Position numbers and translations under genes: made by a program. A stretch of 64,000 bases of DNA from Marinobacterium jannaschii DSM 6295 (lineage in GTDB: Bacteria > Pseudomonadota > Gammaproteobacteria > Pseudomonadales > Balneatricaceae). The stretch is taken from assembly GCF_000620085.1 (NCBI RefSeq), contig NZ_JHVJ01000005.1:186001-250000 (forward strand). The letters are read 5' to 3'. The stretch's first letter is position 1. The number at the start of each line of letters is the position of its first letter. Below the pieces are notes generated by a model, which saw only the letters and a list, made by a program, of their open reading frames with translations, made no database searches and was not told the DNA's origin. This document shows positions 26,373-36,216 of this stretch, in pieces.

Positions 26373-29300
26373 CAGCAATAGGCTTCCATTTCACCAAGGA
26401 GATGATTGACGTCCACGGGTTTAGTAATATATCCGTTCATACCCGATTCCAGGCATTTATCCTCATCACCGGGCATCGCTTTAGCTGTCAGTGCAATAAT
26501 CGGATACTGGTCACCATACAGTTGCTTAATTTGCTTGGAAGTTTCATAGCCGTCCATCACTGGCATCATTACATCCATCAGAATCAGGTCTATATCGCGG
26601 GTCTTACTCAGCTTGGAAAGCGCCATTTCACCGTTATCCGCTATAAAGACATTAAGCCCACTTTTCTTAAGTACCTTCGACAAGGCATAGGTATTTCTCA
26701 GATCATCATCGACCAGCAGTACATTTCGTTCCCTGAGTTTATTAGTGCTGACTGTGTGCGGCTGAATTTCTCCGGCACTCTTTTTATCTATTCCGCTTAA
26801 GAAAACCATAACTTCGTCATAGAGCCGCTTGGGTGCATCCACGCCCTTGATAACCATGCGATTGGTGTACGCCAATAGATTGCGATAATCCTGTTCGCTC
26901 AGTTCGCTGGCAGTATGCACGACAATCGGGGGCAGCACACCGACCATCTCTTCGGCTTTCTGTAACAACTGCTCACCGCTCATATCCGGTAGTTTCAGAT
27001 CGAGCACCATACAATCGATAGTGACTGTTTCCAGTATCTTCAATGCCTCGCGCCCGCTATCTGCGAAAATCAGTTCGACGTGGCGTCCCTTCAGCGTGCG
27101 CTTGATTGCATGAATACAGCTTTCTTCATCTTCAATGATCAGCACTTTTCTGATTTCGGATTTGATACCCGATTCAAGCCGGTCCAGCACGTCGTTCATC
27201 TCTTCTGGCGAATCAGATTTGGTGAAATATCCGATTGCCTGAGATTTATCGCCTATAGCAGCCTCATCCCACGCAGAAATAAGGTGCACTGGTATAGAGG
27301 CGGTATCGGCCGAAGACTTCAGGGTTTCCAGCAGATCGCGTCCATCCATATCCGGCAAGCCGATATCGAGAATGATTCCATCAGGTTTCTCCTCGCGGAT
27401 AGCATCAAGCAATGTCTGCCCATCCGCCATAATGCGGACATTGAAGCCGCGATTTACAGCATGACGCTCGACAAAGCGGCTGAAGACGGCATCGTCATCA
27501 ACAACAAAAATAGTGCCTCCCTGGCACCCGGATAGGCTGTCCGGCGAGCCGGAGATCACTTCGGTTCTTTCTTGCGTCTTGCTTTCCTGCGTTGTTCTTT
27601 CTTGCGTTGCCATTTCAGCAGCCGTTTCAAGAAGGTGTGGTTCTTCAGCCCGTTCGCTGTCGATGTAATTCAGGGTCGGGATTCTCAGGGTGAATTCAGC
27701 CCCCTGCCCTTCGATACTCTGCAGCTGAATATCGCCATTAAGCAGTTTTGCGAGTTCGCGGGAGATTGTGAGCCCCAGGCCTGTACCGCCAAATTTCCTG
27801 TTTGTCGATCCGTCCAGCTGTTTGAATGCCTCGAAGATGTCACGTTGACGCTCGGCTGGAATACCGGGCCCTGTATCCTTGACGGCAAAGGCAAGCTGAG
27901 GAGGATTTCCAGGCTGAGACTCTTCTTCCAGATATACGCTGAGTCGAACTTCCCCGGCATTGGTGAACTTGAATGCATTCCCCAGCAGGTTTCTGAGTAT
28001 CTGACAGGTTCGCATCTGATCGGCCTGGACAAATTCAGGTACCTCAGCCGCGCACTCCAGGGTGAACGTTATCCCCTTACTGGCCGCCAGGGTCATAAAT
28101 TCACGGCGCATCTGCTCCACTAAGTTCTGAGTGCAGACGGTTTCAACAGAGATTTCAAGTTTGCCCGCCTCAACCTTCGATAGATCCAGAATGTCATTAA
28201 TCAGACTCAGCAGCGTCTTCCCACCGCTATAGATGATGCCAAGATCTTCGACCTGTTCTTCATTCAGGTTTCCGTCACTGTTAGATGCGAGTGATTGCGA
28301 CAGGATCATGAGCGAGTTAAGGGGAGTTCTCAGTTCATGGGACATATTGGCGAGAAATTCTGATTTATAACGGCTCGCCAGCTCCAGTTCGCTGGCTTTG
28401 AATTCCAGTTCGCTGCGCGCCATTTCGATCTCTTTGTTTTTCAGTTCGACACTGGCTTTCTGGCGCTGCAGCTGGGCTGATTTCTCTTCCAGGTCCCGGT
28501 TCACTGCCAGTAGGTTACTGCTCTGGGTTCTTAACTCCTCCTCAGACTGTTTCAGGGCTCTGGCCTGGGTTTCGAGCTCTTCGTTCGCCAGTTTCAGTTC
28601 CTCCTTCTGGCAGTGCAGTTCTTCGGCCTGTGCCTGCGTTGCCGCCAGCAGACTTTCCAGTTTCTCTGTAGAGGCTTCAGATTCCAGGGAGATAGCCCCC
28701 ATCTCAGCCAGTATCCGGATAAGCTCTATCTGTTCCTGGCCGAAGGGCCTATGACTGCCCAGGGCAATCGCCCCCACCACATTGTTTGCTTTGGACTGGC
28801 CACTCATCACCGGTGCCAACAAAAGATGTCGTGTATAGCCTTCGTGAAGCCCGGAGTCGGTATAAAGCAGGGAGTCATCTTCTTCCGCTATATCGCTGAA
28901 CACTTTTATCTTGCGTTCAACCACGACCTGGCCGATGAGGCCTTCACCCGGCTTGAAGCTCTTGCGGCTGCTGCGCTCGGTATAGGCGTATCCGGCAGCA
29001 AAGTGATATTGACTATTATTCAGGACATAGACCGCACCGGTCGCCACATTGAAGTAATCACAGATATAGTTGAGCAGTGATTGCGAAATCGATTGATCGC
29101 TTCCCAGCTTGCTGAGAATGGAGCTCAGGCCGGTTTGGCCGGATTTGATCCAGCTTTGAGCCTCATTGCGGGCGGTCGCTTGCATAAGATTGGTGGACAT
29201 GGTTTTAAGAGCATTACCCAACTGATCTTTCTGGCTTTTGGGTTCGAACTGGGTCGAATACTCACCTCGGGCAACCCCATCTGCATAGCGCTCGACCTTA

Positions 29301-30457
29301 CGCAGCATTTCGATCATGGCGCGAAGAGCATCAGATAACTTCTCAATCTCAATCGCCCCGCGAAATCTGGCGTCTATGTTGAAATCACCTTCGCTGATAG
29401 CGCGTGCGATGCTTACTACCCGATCGATCGGGCTGACCACCATACGGGTAATCATTATGCCCAGTACCGTGCTGAGCACCGCCCCACCGATCAGGGCAGC
29501 CAATACGATGATCCAAAGTGCTTCGAACTCCTTATTCAACGCAATGAATCCTTCAGACATCACTCGCTGCTCGCGGTCGACAATCCGGTCCACCTGGCGC
29601 TTAATGCTGACTTCAAGCGGAGCTATCTTAGAATTCAGTATCGACTTGGAAATATCCCATTCAATCGATCCACGCAGATCGAAAACTTTCTGACCGAAGG
29701 CCTGTAGTTCCGCACTGGTATTGCGAATCCGTTCGAGGTTCTTAGTTTGCTGTTTGGTCAGCAGATCGGCATTGTCCTGCAGGTACTCATAGTTTTTTGA
29801 CGCCTGACTCCATTTCCGGATGAAATCCTGTTTCAGGCTTTCATCCGATGACAGCAGATAGGCCCGGGCGCTGGCAATCGCGGAGGACGTTGCGCCACGG
29901 TAATCCGCCATGCTTTTGAGCAAGGTACGGCGTTGCAGATTCGCGGGTTCTTTGACTTCAAGTTCGATAATTGAAGTAATTTGTCCGGTGAGTTTCTGGT
30001 TTAGCGGTATGACTCTGTCGAGTAGCAATTTGAGTCCGGGATGGTTATCGGGGGTGCGGGCAATCTGCTGTACCTCTTTCTGGTAACCGATCAGCTGATT
30101 GATATCTCCCTTGAGTTTATCGAGGTCCTTTGCCAGCAACTGATCACCTGTATTGTCCTTAAGTGTATCGAGAGAGATCACCGCGCGATCCAGTTCCTTC
30201 CATGAATTGCGTAGTTCTTCAAGATGACGTTCACTGCCGAGGGCGCTCCAGGCGGTCAGCGCCGAAAGAGAGCGGTACAGATGTACTTTGATATTGATAC
30301 TTTCGAGCGCGGTGGGTACTTCTTGTTGCGTTGTCAGCTCGGCACGTTCGCGAATCTCTTCAACCTTCAACACCGTAAACAGAAACGCCAGTGAAAATAT
30401 AACGGTGATAAGCAGATAACCCGCGCCTATCTTGCTGCCAAAAGAATGGATGTGCAT
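26372..30457 (-). CDS. Giant hybrid histidine kinase: periplasmic helical sensor, HAMP, GAF, coiled coil, HisKA-HATPase, three REC domains
   Basis: This 1361-residue inner-membrane kinase has a membrane helix at about 11-31, a helical periplasmic region to about 312, and a second helix at 313-336. HAMP and HAMP-like segments follow at 336-430, then a GAF domain at 455-590 and a long coiled coil at 597-695. HisKA has H707 (NMSHELRTPLN), and the ATPase domain has DTGPGIP and [11 protein letters not shown]. Three receiver domains follow: TIFVVDDDAVFS, KVLIIEDEESC and NVLLVDDDLRNT, each with a recognisable acceptor Asp. The layout is like large phosphorelay hubs. It is first in an operon with cheR and the c-di-GMP gene. 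An FNR-type box lies 135 bases upstream, suggesting oxygen control. Confidence 0.93.
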   Translation of the reverse strand: MHIHSFGSKIGAGYLLITVIFSLAFLFTVLKVEEIRERAELTTQQEVPTALESINIKVHLYRSLSALTAWSALGSERHLEELRNSWKELDRAVISLDTLKDNTGDQLLAKDLDKLKGDINQLIGYQKEVQQIARTPDNHPGLKLLLDRVIPLNQKLTGQITSIIELEVKEPANLQRRTLLKSMADYRGATSSAIASARAYLLSSDESLKQDFIRKWSQASKNYEYLQDNADLLTKQQTKNLERIRNTSAELQAFGQKVFDLRGSIEWDISKSILNSKIAPLEVSIKRQVDRIVDREQRVMSEGFIALNKEFEALWIIVLAALIGGAVLSTVLGIMITRMVVSPIDRVVSIARAISEGDFNIDARFRGAIEIEKLSDALRAMIEMLRKVERYADGVARGEYSTQFEPKSQKDQLGNALKTMSTNLMQATARNEAQSWIKSGQTGLSSILSKLGSDQSISQSLLNYICDYFNVATGAVYVLNNSQYHFAAGYAYTERSSRKSFKPGEGLIGQVVVERKIKVFSDIAEEDDSLLYTDSGLHEGYTRHLLLAPVMSGQSKANNVVGAIALGSHRPFGQEQIELIRILAEMGAISLESEASTEKLESLLAATQAQAEELHCQKEELKLANEELETQARALKQSEEELRTQSSNLLAVNRDLEEKSAQLQRQKASVELKNKEIEMARSELEFKASELELASRYKSEFLANMSHELRTPLNSLMILSQSLASNSDGNLNEEQVEDLGIIYSGGKTLLSLINDILDLSKVEAGKLEISVETVCTQNLVEQMRREFMTLAASKGITFTLECAAEVPEFVQADQMRTCQILRNLLGNAFKFTNAGEVRLSVYLEEESQPGNPPQLAFAVKDTGPGIPAERQRDIFEAFKQLDGSTNRKFGGTGLGLTISRELAKLLNGDIQLQSIEGQGAEFTLRIPTLNYIDSERAEEPHLLETAAEMATQERTTQESKTQERTEVISGSPDSLSGCQGGTIFVVDDDAVFSRFVERHAVNRGFNVRIMADGQTLLDAIREEKPDGIILDIGLPDMDGRDLLETLKSSADTASIPVHLISAWDEAAIGDKSQAIGYFTKSDSPEEMNDVLDRLESGIKSEIRKVLIIEDEESCIHAIKRTLKGRHVELIFADSGREALKILETVTIDCMVLDLKLPDMSGEQLLQKAEEMVGVLPPIVVHTASELSEQDYRNLLAYTNRMVIKGVDAPKRLYDEVMVFLSGIDKKSAGEIQPHTVSTNKLRERNVLLVDDDLRNTYALSKVLKKSGLNVFIADNGEMALSKLSKTRDIDLILMDVMMPVMDGYETSKQIKQLYGDQYPIIALTAKAMPGDEDKCLESGMNGYITKPVDVNHLLGEMEAYC

Positions 30458-30896
30458 TAGAAAATCCCTATTCCTATCTGATCTACCGGATCAACATATC
30501 TGCCGCAGTTTATTCCCAAACGGAATGTCCAGACTTCCCGGCGTACTCAGAAAATCAGTCTAGTAATAGTTCCCGAATTTTTCATATTTTTTTGACCCAG
30601 ATCAAAAGAACGCTCATTAAATAATAAGCATCTCTCTGGCAGCCCTGTTAGTAGGTGCAGAACAGAAGGCGTAGTGTGGCAAATATCAGCTAACCAACAG
30701 ATTTAGAAAGGCTTAAAATTTTTCTGCAGATTCGAAAGCAATACTATTACCCGCAACACTAAAGTCAGTTAATGTCCCGGACTACAGTTTTTGATAGTAA
30801 GTTAATTAAAACTCAGAGATGACAGGCGGCCAGCCCGAATTGAAACGGAAAGGCCACGAGCGGGCCTCTCCATATATGAAATCACGGTAAGTCAGC
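30458..30896. other. 439-bp intergenic region upstream of the giant kinase
   Basis: No gene is visible; AT-rich tracts are common. It contains the FNR/ANR-type box listed separately and, near 30850-30868, a weak AGGCC/GGCCT hairpin that could mark the end of the mgtE transcript. Confidence 0.45.
30592..30605. promoter_or_regulatory. FNR/ANR-type binding site
   Basis: TTGAC-CCAG-ATCAA fits the FNR-family consensus TTGAY-N4-RTCAA in every defined position. It is centred about 141 bases upstream of the giant kinase start codon, and the only gene reading away from this region is that kinase operon (mgtE ends here). Control by an anaerobic regulator such as Anr/Fnr, or a relative like Dnr, is therefore likely, activating or repressing depending on the unknown transcription start. 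Confidence 0.65.
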
Positions 30897-32252
30897 TTAC
30901 AGAACTATCCAGGTGGCCAGTCCCAGGAAGGTAAAGAATCCAATCACGTCTGTGATGGTCGTCAGCACAACGCCTCCGGCCAGTGCCGGATCGATGCCAA
31001 GCTTTTTAAGCGTAAGCGGGATAACGGTCCCGGCCAGAGCCCCGGCCAGTAATACAATAACTAAGGCCAGACCAAATACCGTCCCGAGATACCAGTCGCT
31101 GAACCATAGCGACGCGACTGAGGCGACCACCAGGGCCCAGAACAGGCCGTTAATGGCGCCTATCGACAGTTCCTGCCCCATCAGCCGCCAGAGGTTGCTG
31201 CGACCCACCTGATTCAGCGCCAGACCTCGCGTAACCAATGTCAGTGTCTGGCTTCCTGCAACGCCTCCCATACTGGCCACCACGGGCATCAGTACCGCCA
31301 GTGCGACCACTTGCTCGATAGATTTTTCAAACAACCCGATTACCCAGGCGGCAAGAAATGCTGTAAGCAGGTTTATTCCTAACCAGACGGCACGCTTAAC
31401 CGAACTACGCATGACTGGTGCAAACATATCGGGATGCTGGTCCAGACCGGCACGCCCGAAGACCTCTTTATCGGCTTCGCTGCGTAACACGTCGATCACG
31501 TCGTCCACCGTAATACGACCGAGCAGATGACGATTATCGTCGATAACCGGTGCTGAGAGCATATCCTGGTCTTCAAATACCCGGGCTACATCTGCCGCCG
31601 GGGTCAGCGGGGTGAAGGCCTGGTCGGCGCTCAGCATCACATCCGCTACACTGGCTTCAAGGTCACGGGAAACCAGTTCGCTAAGTGGCAGTACGCCTTG
31701 TAGTACGTTTGAGCGATCCACCACCATCAGGCTATCCAAGTGTTCCGGCAGATTACCATCACGTAACCGAATCCGGCGCATGAAACGAAACACGGCTTTC
31801 AGCGTAACATCGGCCCGGACGGCGGTTGCATCGGCATCCATCAAGCCTCCCGCGGTATCATCCGGATAGTCCTTGATGCTCTGGTAACGCTGGCGACGCT
31901 GATCATCCATGGCCTGCACCATGGCGATCACAACCGGCATTGGCAACTCGTCGTCCAGATCGGCCAACTCGTCCATCTGCACCTTTGCCAGCGATCGGAT
32001 AAGATCGTCCTCTTCGGTACAGGCGATCAGCCCCTGCCGGATCTCACCGTGCAGGGCCAGCAACACTTCCCCTTTTTCATCAACGGGAATCTGTTGCCAA
32101 AGCTGTCGACGGTTTTTTACCGATAAGGCTTCCAACAAGCGGGCCAGCTCCGAAGCGCTGGATGATGCGATGGCGATCGCAACCGGCTGCATCCGGTCAC
32201 CTTCTAAATCCGCAACGACCCGTTCCATTAATTCGAGGGCTGAGCTATCCAT
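30897..32252 (-). CDS. mgtE: MgtE-type magnesium transporter
   Basis: This Mg2+ channel/transporter has 451 residues if it starts at MDSSALELMERVV (32252). An ATG three codons earlier and a GTG further upstream are alternatives, and no ribosome site decides. The N-terminal helical MgtE_N domain is followed by paired CBS domains (DDTAGGLMDADATAVRAD, where the family's DDTAGGLM motif starts, and later APVIDDNRHLLGRITVDDV). The C-terminal part has five membrane helices with ASMGGVAGSQTLTLVTRGLAL and LAGGVVLTTITDVIGFF. In known MgtE, Mg2+ bound to the N and CBS domains closes the pore, so regulation is built in. No M-box leader could be recognised upstream. Confidence 0.95.
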   Translation of the reverse strand: MDSSALELMERVVADLEGDRMQPVAIAIASSSASELARLLEALSVKNRRQLWQQIPVDEKGEVLLALHGEIRQGLIACTEEDDLIRSLAKVQMDELADLDDELPMPVVIAMVQAMDDQRRQRYQSIKDYPDDTAGGLMDADATAVRADVTLKAVFRFMRRIRLRDGNLPEHLDSLMVVDRSNVLQGVLPLSELVSRDLEASVADVMLSADQAFTPLTPAADVARVFEDQDMLSAPVIDDNRHLLGRITVDDVIDVLRSEADKEVFGRAGLDQHPDMFAPVMRSSVKRAVWLGINLLTAFLAAWVIGLFEKSIEQVVALAVLMPVVASMGGVAGSQTLTLVTRGLALNQVGRSNLWRLMGQELSIGAINGLFWALVVASVASLWFSDWYLGTVFGLALVIVLLAGALAGTVIPLTLKKLGIDPALAGGVVLTTITDVIGFFTFLGLATWIVL

Positions 32253-32517
32253 ATACACCATCCAATCTGTAATTCCGGAATGGGCAAAATATCGACCTCT
32301 GTTCCAGAGGCCACTCACTGTACTGAAACGGGGTCAGCACCAGGCTAATTAACACCAGGGTACTGAAAGTACTCAGCTTAATGCCCAAAATATAGCCAGC
32401 CGGATAGCGGAATCAACCGCCATGCCGACAACATCAGACCGGTCTTCCCGTTACGTCGCCAGACTGGCGATGATACCCGGTCCGCTAAATCAGAGTCCGG
32501 TTTCTGCCAGGCGAATC

Positions 32518-34233
32518 TCAGCTGCAACTACTGGCGGTGTGCGGAAACAGCATGTCGATCATCTTTTCGGCTGTTGGCTGGGGTTCATGGTTTGCCAGGC
32601 CGGGGCGTTCGTTAGCTTCAAGAATAACGTACTCCGGCTGATCGACGGCATTCACAATAAAATCCAGGCCGACAAGCGGCATATCCAGCGCTGCAGCGCC
32701 CCTGAGGGCTGCATCGATCAGCGTCGGATGAAGTTGGGATGTGATATCGCGCAGGGTTCCACCGGTATGCAGATTGGCGGTCTTGCGAGCCTGAATTTCC
32801 TGACCATAGGGAAGAATATCATCCAGAGAAAACCCGGCCGCCGCCACGCAACGTTCTGTCTCAGCATCCAGTGGGATATTGCTTTCACCCTGAGTGGCGG
32901 TTTTCCGCCTGCGACTCTGCTTACTGATCAGGCTGGATATCTTCTGCATACCATCGCCCATGACACTGGCGGGACTGCGTAGGGCCGCAGCGACAACTTC
33001 ATTATTGATCACCAGAATTCGTAGATCCTGACCGCGCACAAAGCGTTCGCCAATTACCTTCTCGCCACCAGCCGCAGCGGCAATAAACGCCTCTTCAACT
33101 TCTGCCGGCTCCTTCAGATCAACAAACACACCCTGTCCGTTTTCACCACGCACCGGTTTAATCACTATGCGGCGGTGACGATGGAGAAATTCCTGAGCAT
33201 CTTCAGGATGCTTTAGCAACGCCTGCTCTGGTACGTTAAGGCCCGCGTGCCTGAGGAATTTAAGCGTGATGGATTTATCATCGCAACGGCTTAACGCCAC
33301 TGCGCTGGTCAGGTCCGTCAACGACTCACGGCAACTGATTGTTCGACTTCCCAGGCTGAGATCGAAGTATCCGCCTGCCGCATCCACTACATCTACTGAA
33401 ATACCCCGGCGAGCTGCTTCGTCAACGATGATCCGGGCACCGTTGTTAAGCTCTTCTTCTGGCGGTGCTCCGATGTAGAGCTGGGTATTAACAGCATTTC
33501 GGGTTTTGATGCCGTACACCGGTACCTGGTAAAAACCCAGCCTGGAATAGAGCGCAATCGCCTGTTCGTTATCATGCATGATCGACAGATCCATAAATGC
33601 CCTGCCTGCCTGTTGGAAACGCTCGGTCATCGCCCCCACCAGCGCTTCTTCAATACCGCTCAGCGAACTCTGATCATCGGACGCCAAAGCCCAGAGGCTG
33701 GCACCGTTATCGGGATCTGAGAATGCCAGTCGGTGATCAACCCCTGTAACACAACCAACTACTTTGTCAGTCCGGGGATCGACTGCCAGCAGAACCTGAA
33801 TCTCATTCCGACGTCCCAGGCGATGATAGAAGCCATCGGACAGCGGCACCATACTGTGCGACTGATAGATGCGGTTGACAGCCCGCTCGTCTTGCCTGCT
33901 CTGCATAGGCCGAATCCTGACGCTTCTGTTTTCTGAAGCTGGCAATTCCGCAGCCGCCAAGTCAATCCGGAATGTGAGAGAAGGGTCAATAAACAGCTCT
34001 TGCGGCGCCTTAGCGACAACGACCTGCGGATCACGAATATAGAGCGATACATCACGTCGCCCCGGCGTTTCGTTGCACAACTCCTCCGCAACACGACTGC
34101 TGGAGTGAAATGTCTGGCCGAAAATAAGTCTCCCCCAACCACAATCAACCACGGCCTGCTTACGCAGATCCCCGGCCATGGAACCAGGTGGCTGTCCCCA
34201 GTTTTTCAGCGACGCCATACCTTCTATATTCAT
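32518..34233 (-). CDS. N-acetylglutaminylglutamine synthetase (GNAT plus ATP-grasp)
   Basis: This protein of about 571 residues joins a GNAT acetyltransferase domain (about 105-260; SIMHDNEQAIALYSRLGF) to an ATP-grasp ligase domain (about 300-565; HRRIVIKPVRGENGQGVFVD, VLEANERPGLANH). This fusion is characteristic of the enzyme making the osmolyte dipeptide N-acetylglutaminylglutamine amide. Its usual partner, an AsnO-like amidotransferase, is normally adjacent but is absent here: the neighbours are mgtE and nhaA. The start is uncertain: ATG at 34233, a TTG two codons before, or ATG at 34218. If active, it serves osmoprotection, in keeping with the other osmotic genes in the window. Confidence 0.85.
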   Translation of the reverse strand: MNIEGMASLKNWGQPPGSMAGDLRKQAVVDCGWGRLIFGQTFHSSSRVAEELCNETPGRRDVSLYIRDPQVVVAKAPQELFIDPSLTFRIDLAAAELPASENRSVRIRPMQSRQDERAVNRIYQSHSMVPLSDGFYHRLGRRNEIQVLLAVDPRTDKVVGCVTGVDHRLAFSDPDNGASLWALASDDQSSLSGIEEALVGAMTERFQQAGRAFMDLSIMHDNEQAIALYSRLGFYQVPVYGIKTRNAVNTQLYIGAPPEEELNNGARIIVDEAARRGISVDVVDAAGGYFDLSLGSRTISCRESLTDLTSAVALSRCDDKSITLKFLRHAGLNVPEQALLKHPEDAQEFLHRHRRIVIKPVRGENGQGVFVDLKEPAEVEEAFIAAAAGGEKVIGERFVRGQDLRILVINNEVVAAALRSPASVMGDGMQKISSLISKQSRRRKTATQGESNIPLDAETERCVAAAGFSLDDILPYGQEIQARKTANLHTGGTLRDITSQLHPTLIDAALRGAAALDMPLVGLDFIVNAVDQPEYVILEANERPGLANHEPQPTAEKMIDMLFPHTASSCS

Positions 34234-34239
34234 ATCCAA

Positions 34240-34711
34240 CTCTGTTCACTTATTTTCGATATTTTCATCTGAATCCCCTGAGTCATATCTGCGCCAGTAC
34301 CTGCAGTCCGGGCTTCGAGCCAGGCTGAGCCTTACATATTACTGACAGAAAATATGAAAACCGCACAGTGGGAATTACCAACCCGATATTTTTTCTTTGA
34401 ACACGTAACAACTCTCCCATCACCGGGCCTGTACAGATAGCGGTCAGGTGTATCGAATAAATTGAGGATTTTGTATTTTTAGTGCATTTAAAGAAACAAA
34501 CTTGCCATCATTTCGCTGGATTGGTAATAAATTTGTTGCGCATTATGTACTATTTTTATTTCGTACACAAATTACTTTACACAGATGTTTCTTTTTACAA
34601 GGTGCTTTCTACTGATGGTTAACGACAAATCGCCGCTCAATTGACAGAGAAGGCATACACTTAGAAGAAGTTAAAGCCGCGCTGCGCCAGGAAAATGCAC
34701 CGGAGGTTCTC
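34240..34711. other. 472-bp AT-rich divergent control region (NAGGN synthetase / nhaA)
   Basis: No gene is seen. The stretch from about 34360 to 34620 is clearly richer in A/T than its surroundings, as expected of a promoter region. A TTGACA hexamer occurs at 34641, but I find no matching -10 element at the usual spacing, so the promoters of the two divergent genes remain unplaced. Confidence 0.4.
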
Positions 34712-36133
34712 GTGCAACCATCACAAGATGACGATACACCGATCAGCCCTGATGACTACGATACCCCGCTTGAACAGGCTATAGAGAGCATTCGTAAGCC
34801 CTTTGCAACCTTCCTCCATGATCAGGGCACTTCGAGTATCTTGCTGTTTGCGTCGACTGTGCTGGCACTATGGATGGCCAACTCTACGCTGGCTGACGCC
34901 TACAGCCACTTCTTCCATACCCCGGCCGGGCTCTCTTTTGGTGACTACAGCTTTGAGATGAGCCTGAGTCACTGGATTAACGATGGCCTGATGCCGTTGT
35001 TTTTCTTCGTTCTCGGGCTGGAGATAAAGCGCGAATTTTTAGCGGGTGAGTTTACCGACCTGCGCGCCAGCCTGTTAGTGATCTACAGTGCACTCGGTGG
35101 CATGGCAATGCCGGCGCTGATCTATCTGTTGATTAACAATGATCCGCTCAGTATCCAGGGCTGGGGGATTCCCATGGCCACCGACACGGCATTTGCGCTG
35201 GGGGCACTGATTATCTTTGGCAAACGCATCCCTCAGGGATTGATTACCCTGCTGGTTGCGATCGCCATCGTTGATGATATGGGTGCGGTGCTGGTGATCG
35301 CGCTGTTCTATACCGATACCGTTTATTGGTGGGCACTTGGCTATGCCGCTATCGCGCTGGGCTTTTTGGTCGGTTTCAATATGACCGGAGTGCGCCAGGC
35401 CTGGCCCTACTTCATCGTCGGCACTGTTGTCTGGGCGTTCTTTCTCTACTCCGGTGTTCATACCACTGTTGCGGGCATTCTGGTTGCCCTGACAGTGCCC
35501 GCCAGGCCGAAACACGGCCCCTACCAGTTTATACGGCGGATTCAGAAGTTATTACACCAGTTTGAGCACACCCGCCATCCTCCACTCCCTATACTCGGTG
35601 ACCCGGAGAGCCACAGACTAGTGGAGAAAGTCCATTGGACCGCCCTGCATGCCACAACCCCGTTGCGGCGCTGGGAGCGCACACTGGAAACGCCTGTCGG
35701 ACTGTTTGTATTACCCATTTTTGCGCTTGCTAATGCCGGTATTCCATTTCCCGATGCCGACCCCACGTCCATCCTGACCACTCCGATCACTCTGGGTATC
35801 GTCCTGGCGCTGATATTCGGCAAATGCATCGGCATCACCGGCTCTTGTCTGCTCGCTGTAAAGTTTGGTATCGGAAAGTTCCCGACCGGCGTGACTCCAG
35901 GCCATATTGTAGGAATGAGCCTGATTGCCGGGATGGGATTTACCATGTCGATCTTTATCGGTTCACTGGCCTTCTCTGATAATCAGGCCCTGTTGGTGCA
36001 GGCAAAAGCAGGTATTCTCAGTGGTTCGCTTCTGGCAGGCCTGACGGGTATTGGCTGGCTCTGGATCTATACCCTCAGAGAGCGAAGGACGCAGCAAACT
36101 CAGTCCGACAGAGCTGATAACAACCGCCAGTAG
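34712..36133 (+). CDS. nhaA: Na+/H+ antiporter NhaA
   Basis: This 473-residue inner-membrane antiporter expels Na+ in exchange for protons. The GTG start at 34712 is supported by GGAGG five bases upstream. After a hydrophilic N-terminus come the NhaA helices. The ion-binding aspartates are in TLLVAIAIVDDMGAVLVIAL near residue 193, with MATDTAFALGAL before it and GFTMSIFIGSLAF near the end. The chain is longer than E. coli NhaA (388) because of an inserted loop around residues 265-315 (QKLLHQFEHTRHPPLP) and a tail. Together with MgtE and the NAGGN synthetase it suits life in salt water. Confidence 0.95.
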   Translation: MQPSQDDDTPISPDDYDTPLEQAIESIRKPFATFLHDQGTSSILLFASTVLALWMANSTLADAYSHFFHTPAGLSFGDYSFEMSLSHWINDGLMPLFFFVLGLEIKREFLAGEFTDLRASLLVIYSALGGMAMPALIYLLINNDPLSIQGWGIPMATDTAFALGALIIFGKRIPQGLITLLVAIAIVDDMGAVLVIALFYTDTVYWWALGYAAIALGFLVGFNMTGVRQAWPYFIVGTVVWAFFLYSGVHTTVAGILVALTVPARPKHGPYQFIRRIQKLLHQFEHTRHPPLPILGDPESHRLVEKVHWTALHATTPLRRWERTLETPVGLFVLPIFALANAGIPFPDADPTSILTTPITLGIVLALIFGKCIGITGSCLLAVKFGIGKFPTGVTPGHIVGMSLIAGMGFTMSIFIGSLAFSDNQALLVQAKAGILSGSLLAGLTGIGWLWIYTLRERRTQQTQSDRADNNRQ

Positions 36134-36216
36134 TGCAAATCTGGCCGGCCGTTCAAGCTGAGAGCGCCACGGGTGTTGCCGGGGTGCCAGCCTCCTACTG
36201 GCCGATCTCTCCCTAC

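Noticed and set aside
34641-34670. TTGACA as -35 box of the nhaA promoter
   Set aside because: No acceptable -10 hexamer at 16-18 bases; kept only as a remark in the intergenic entry.
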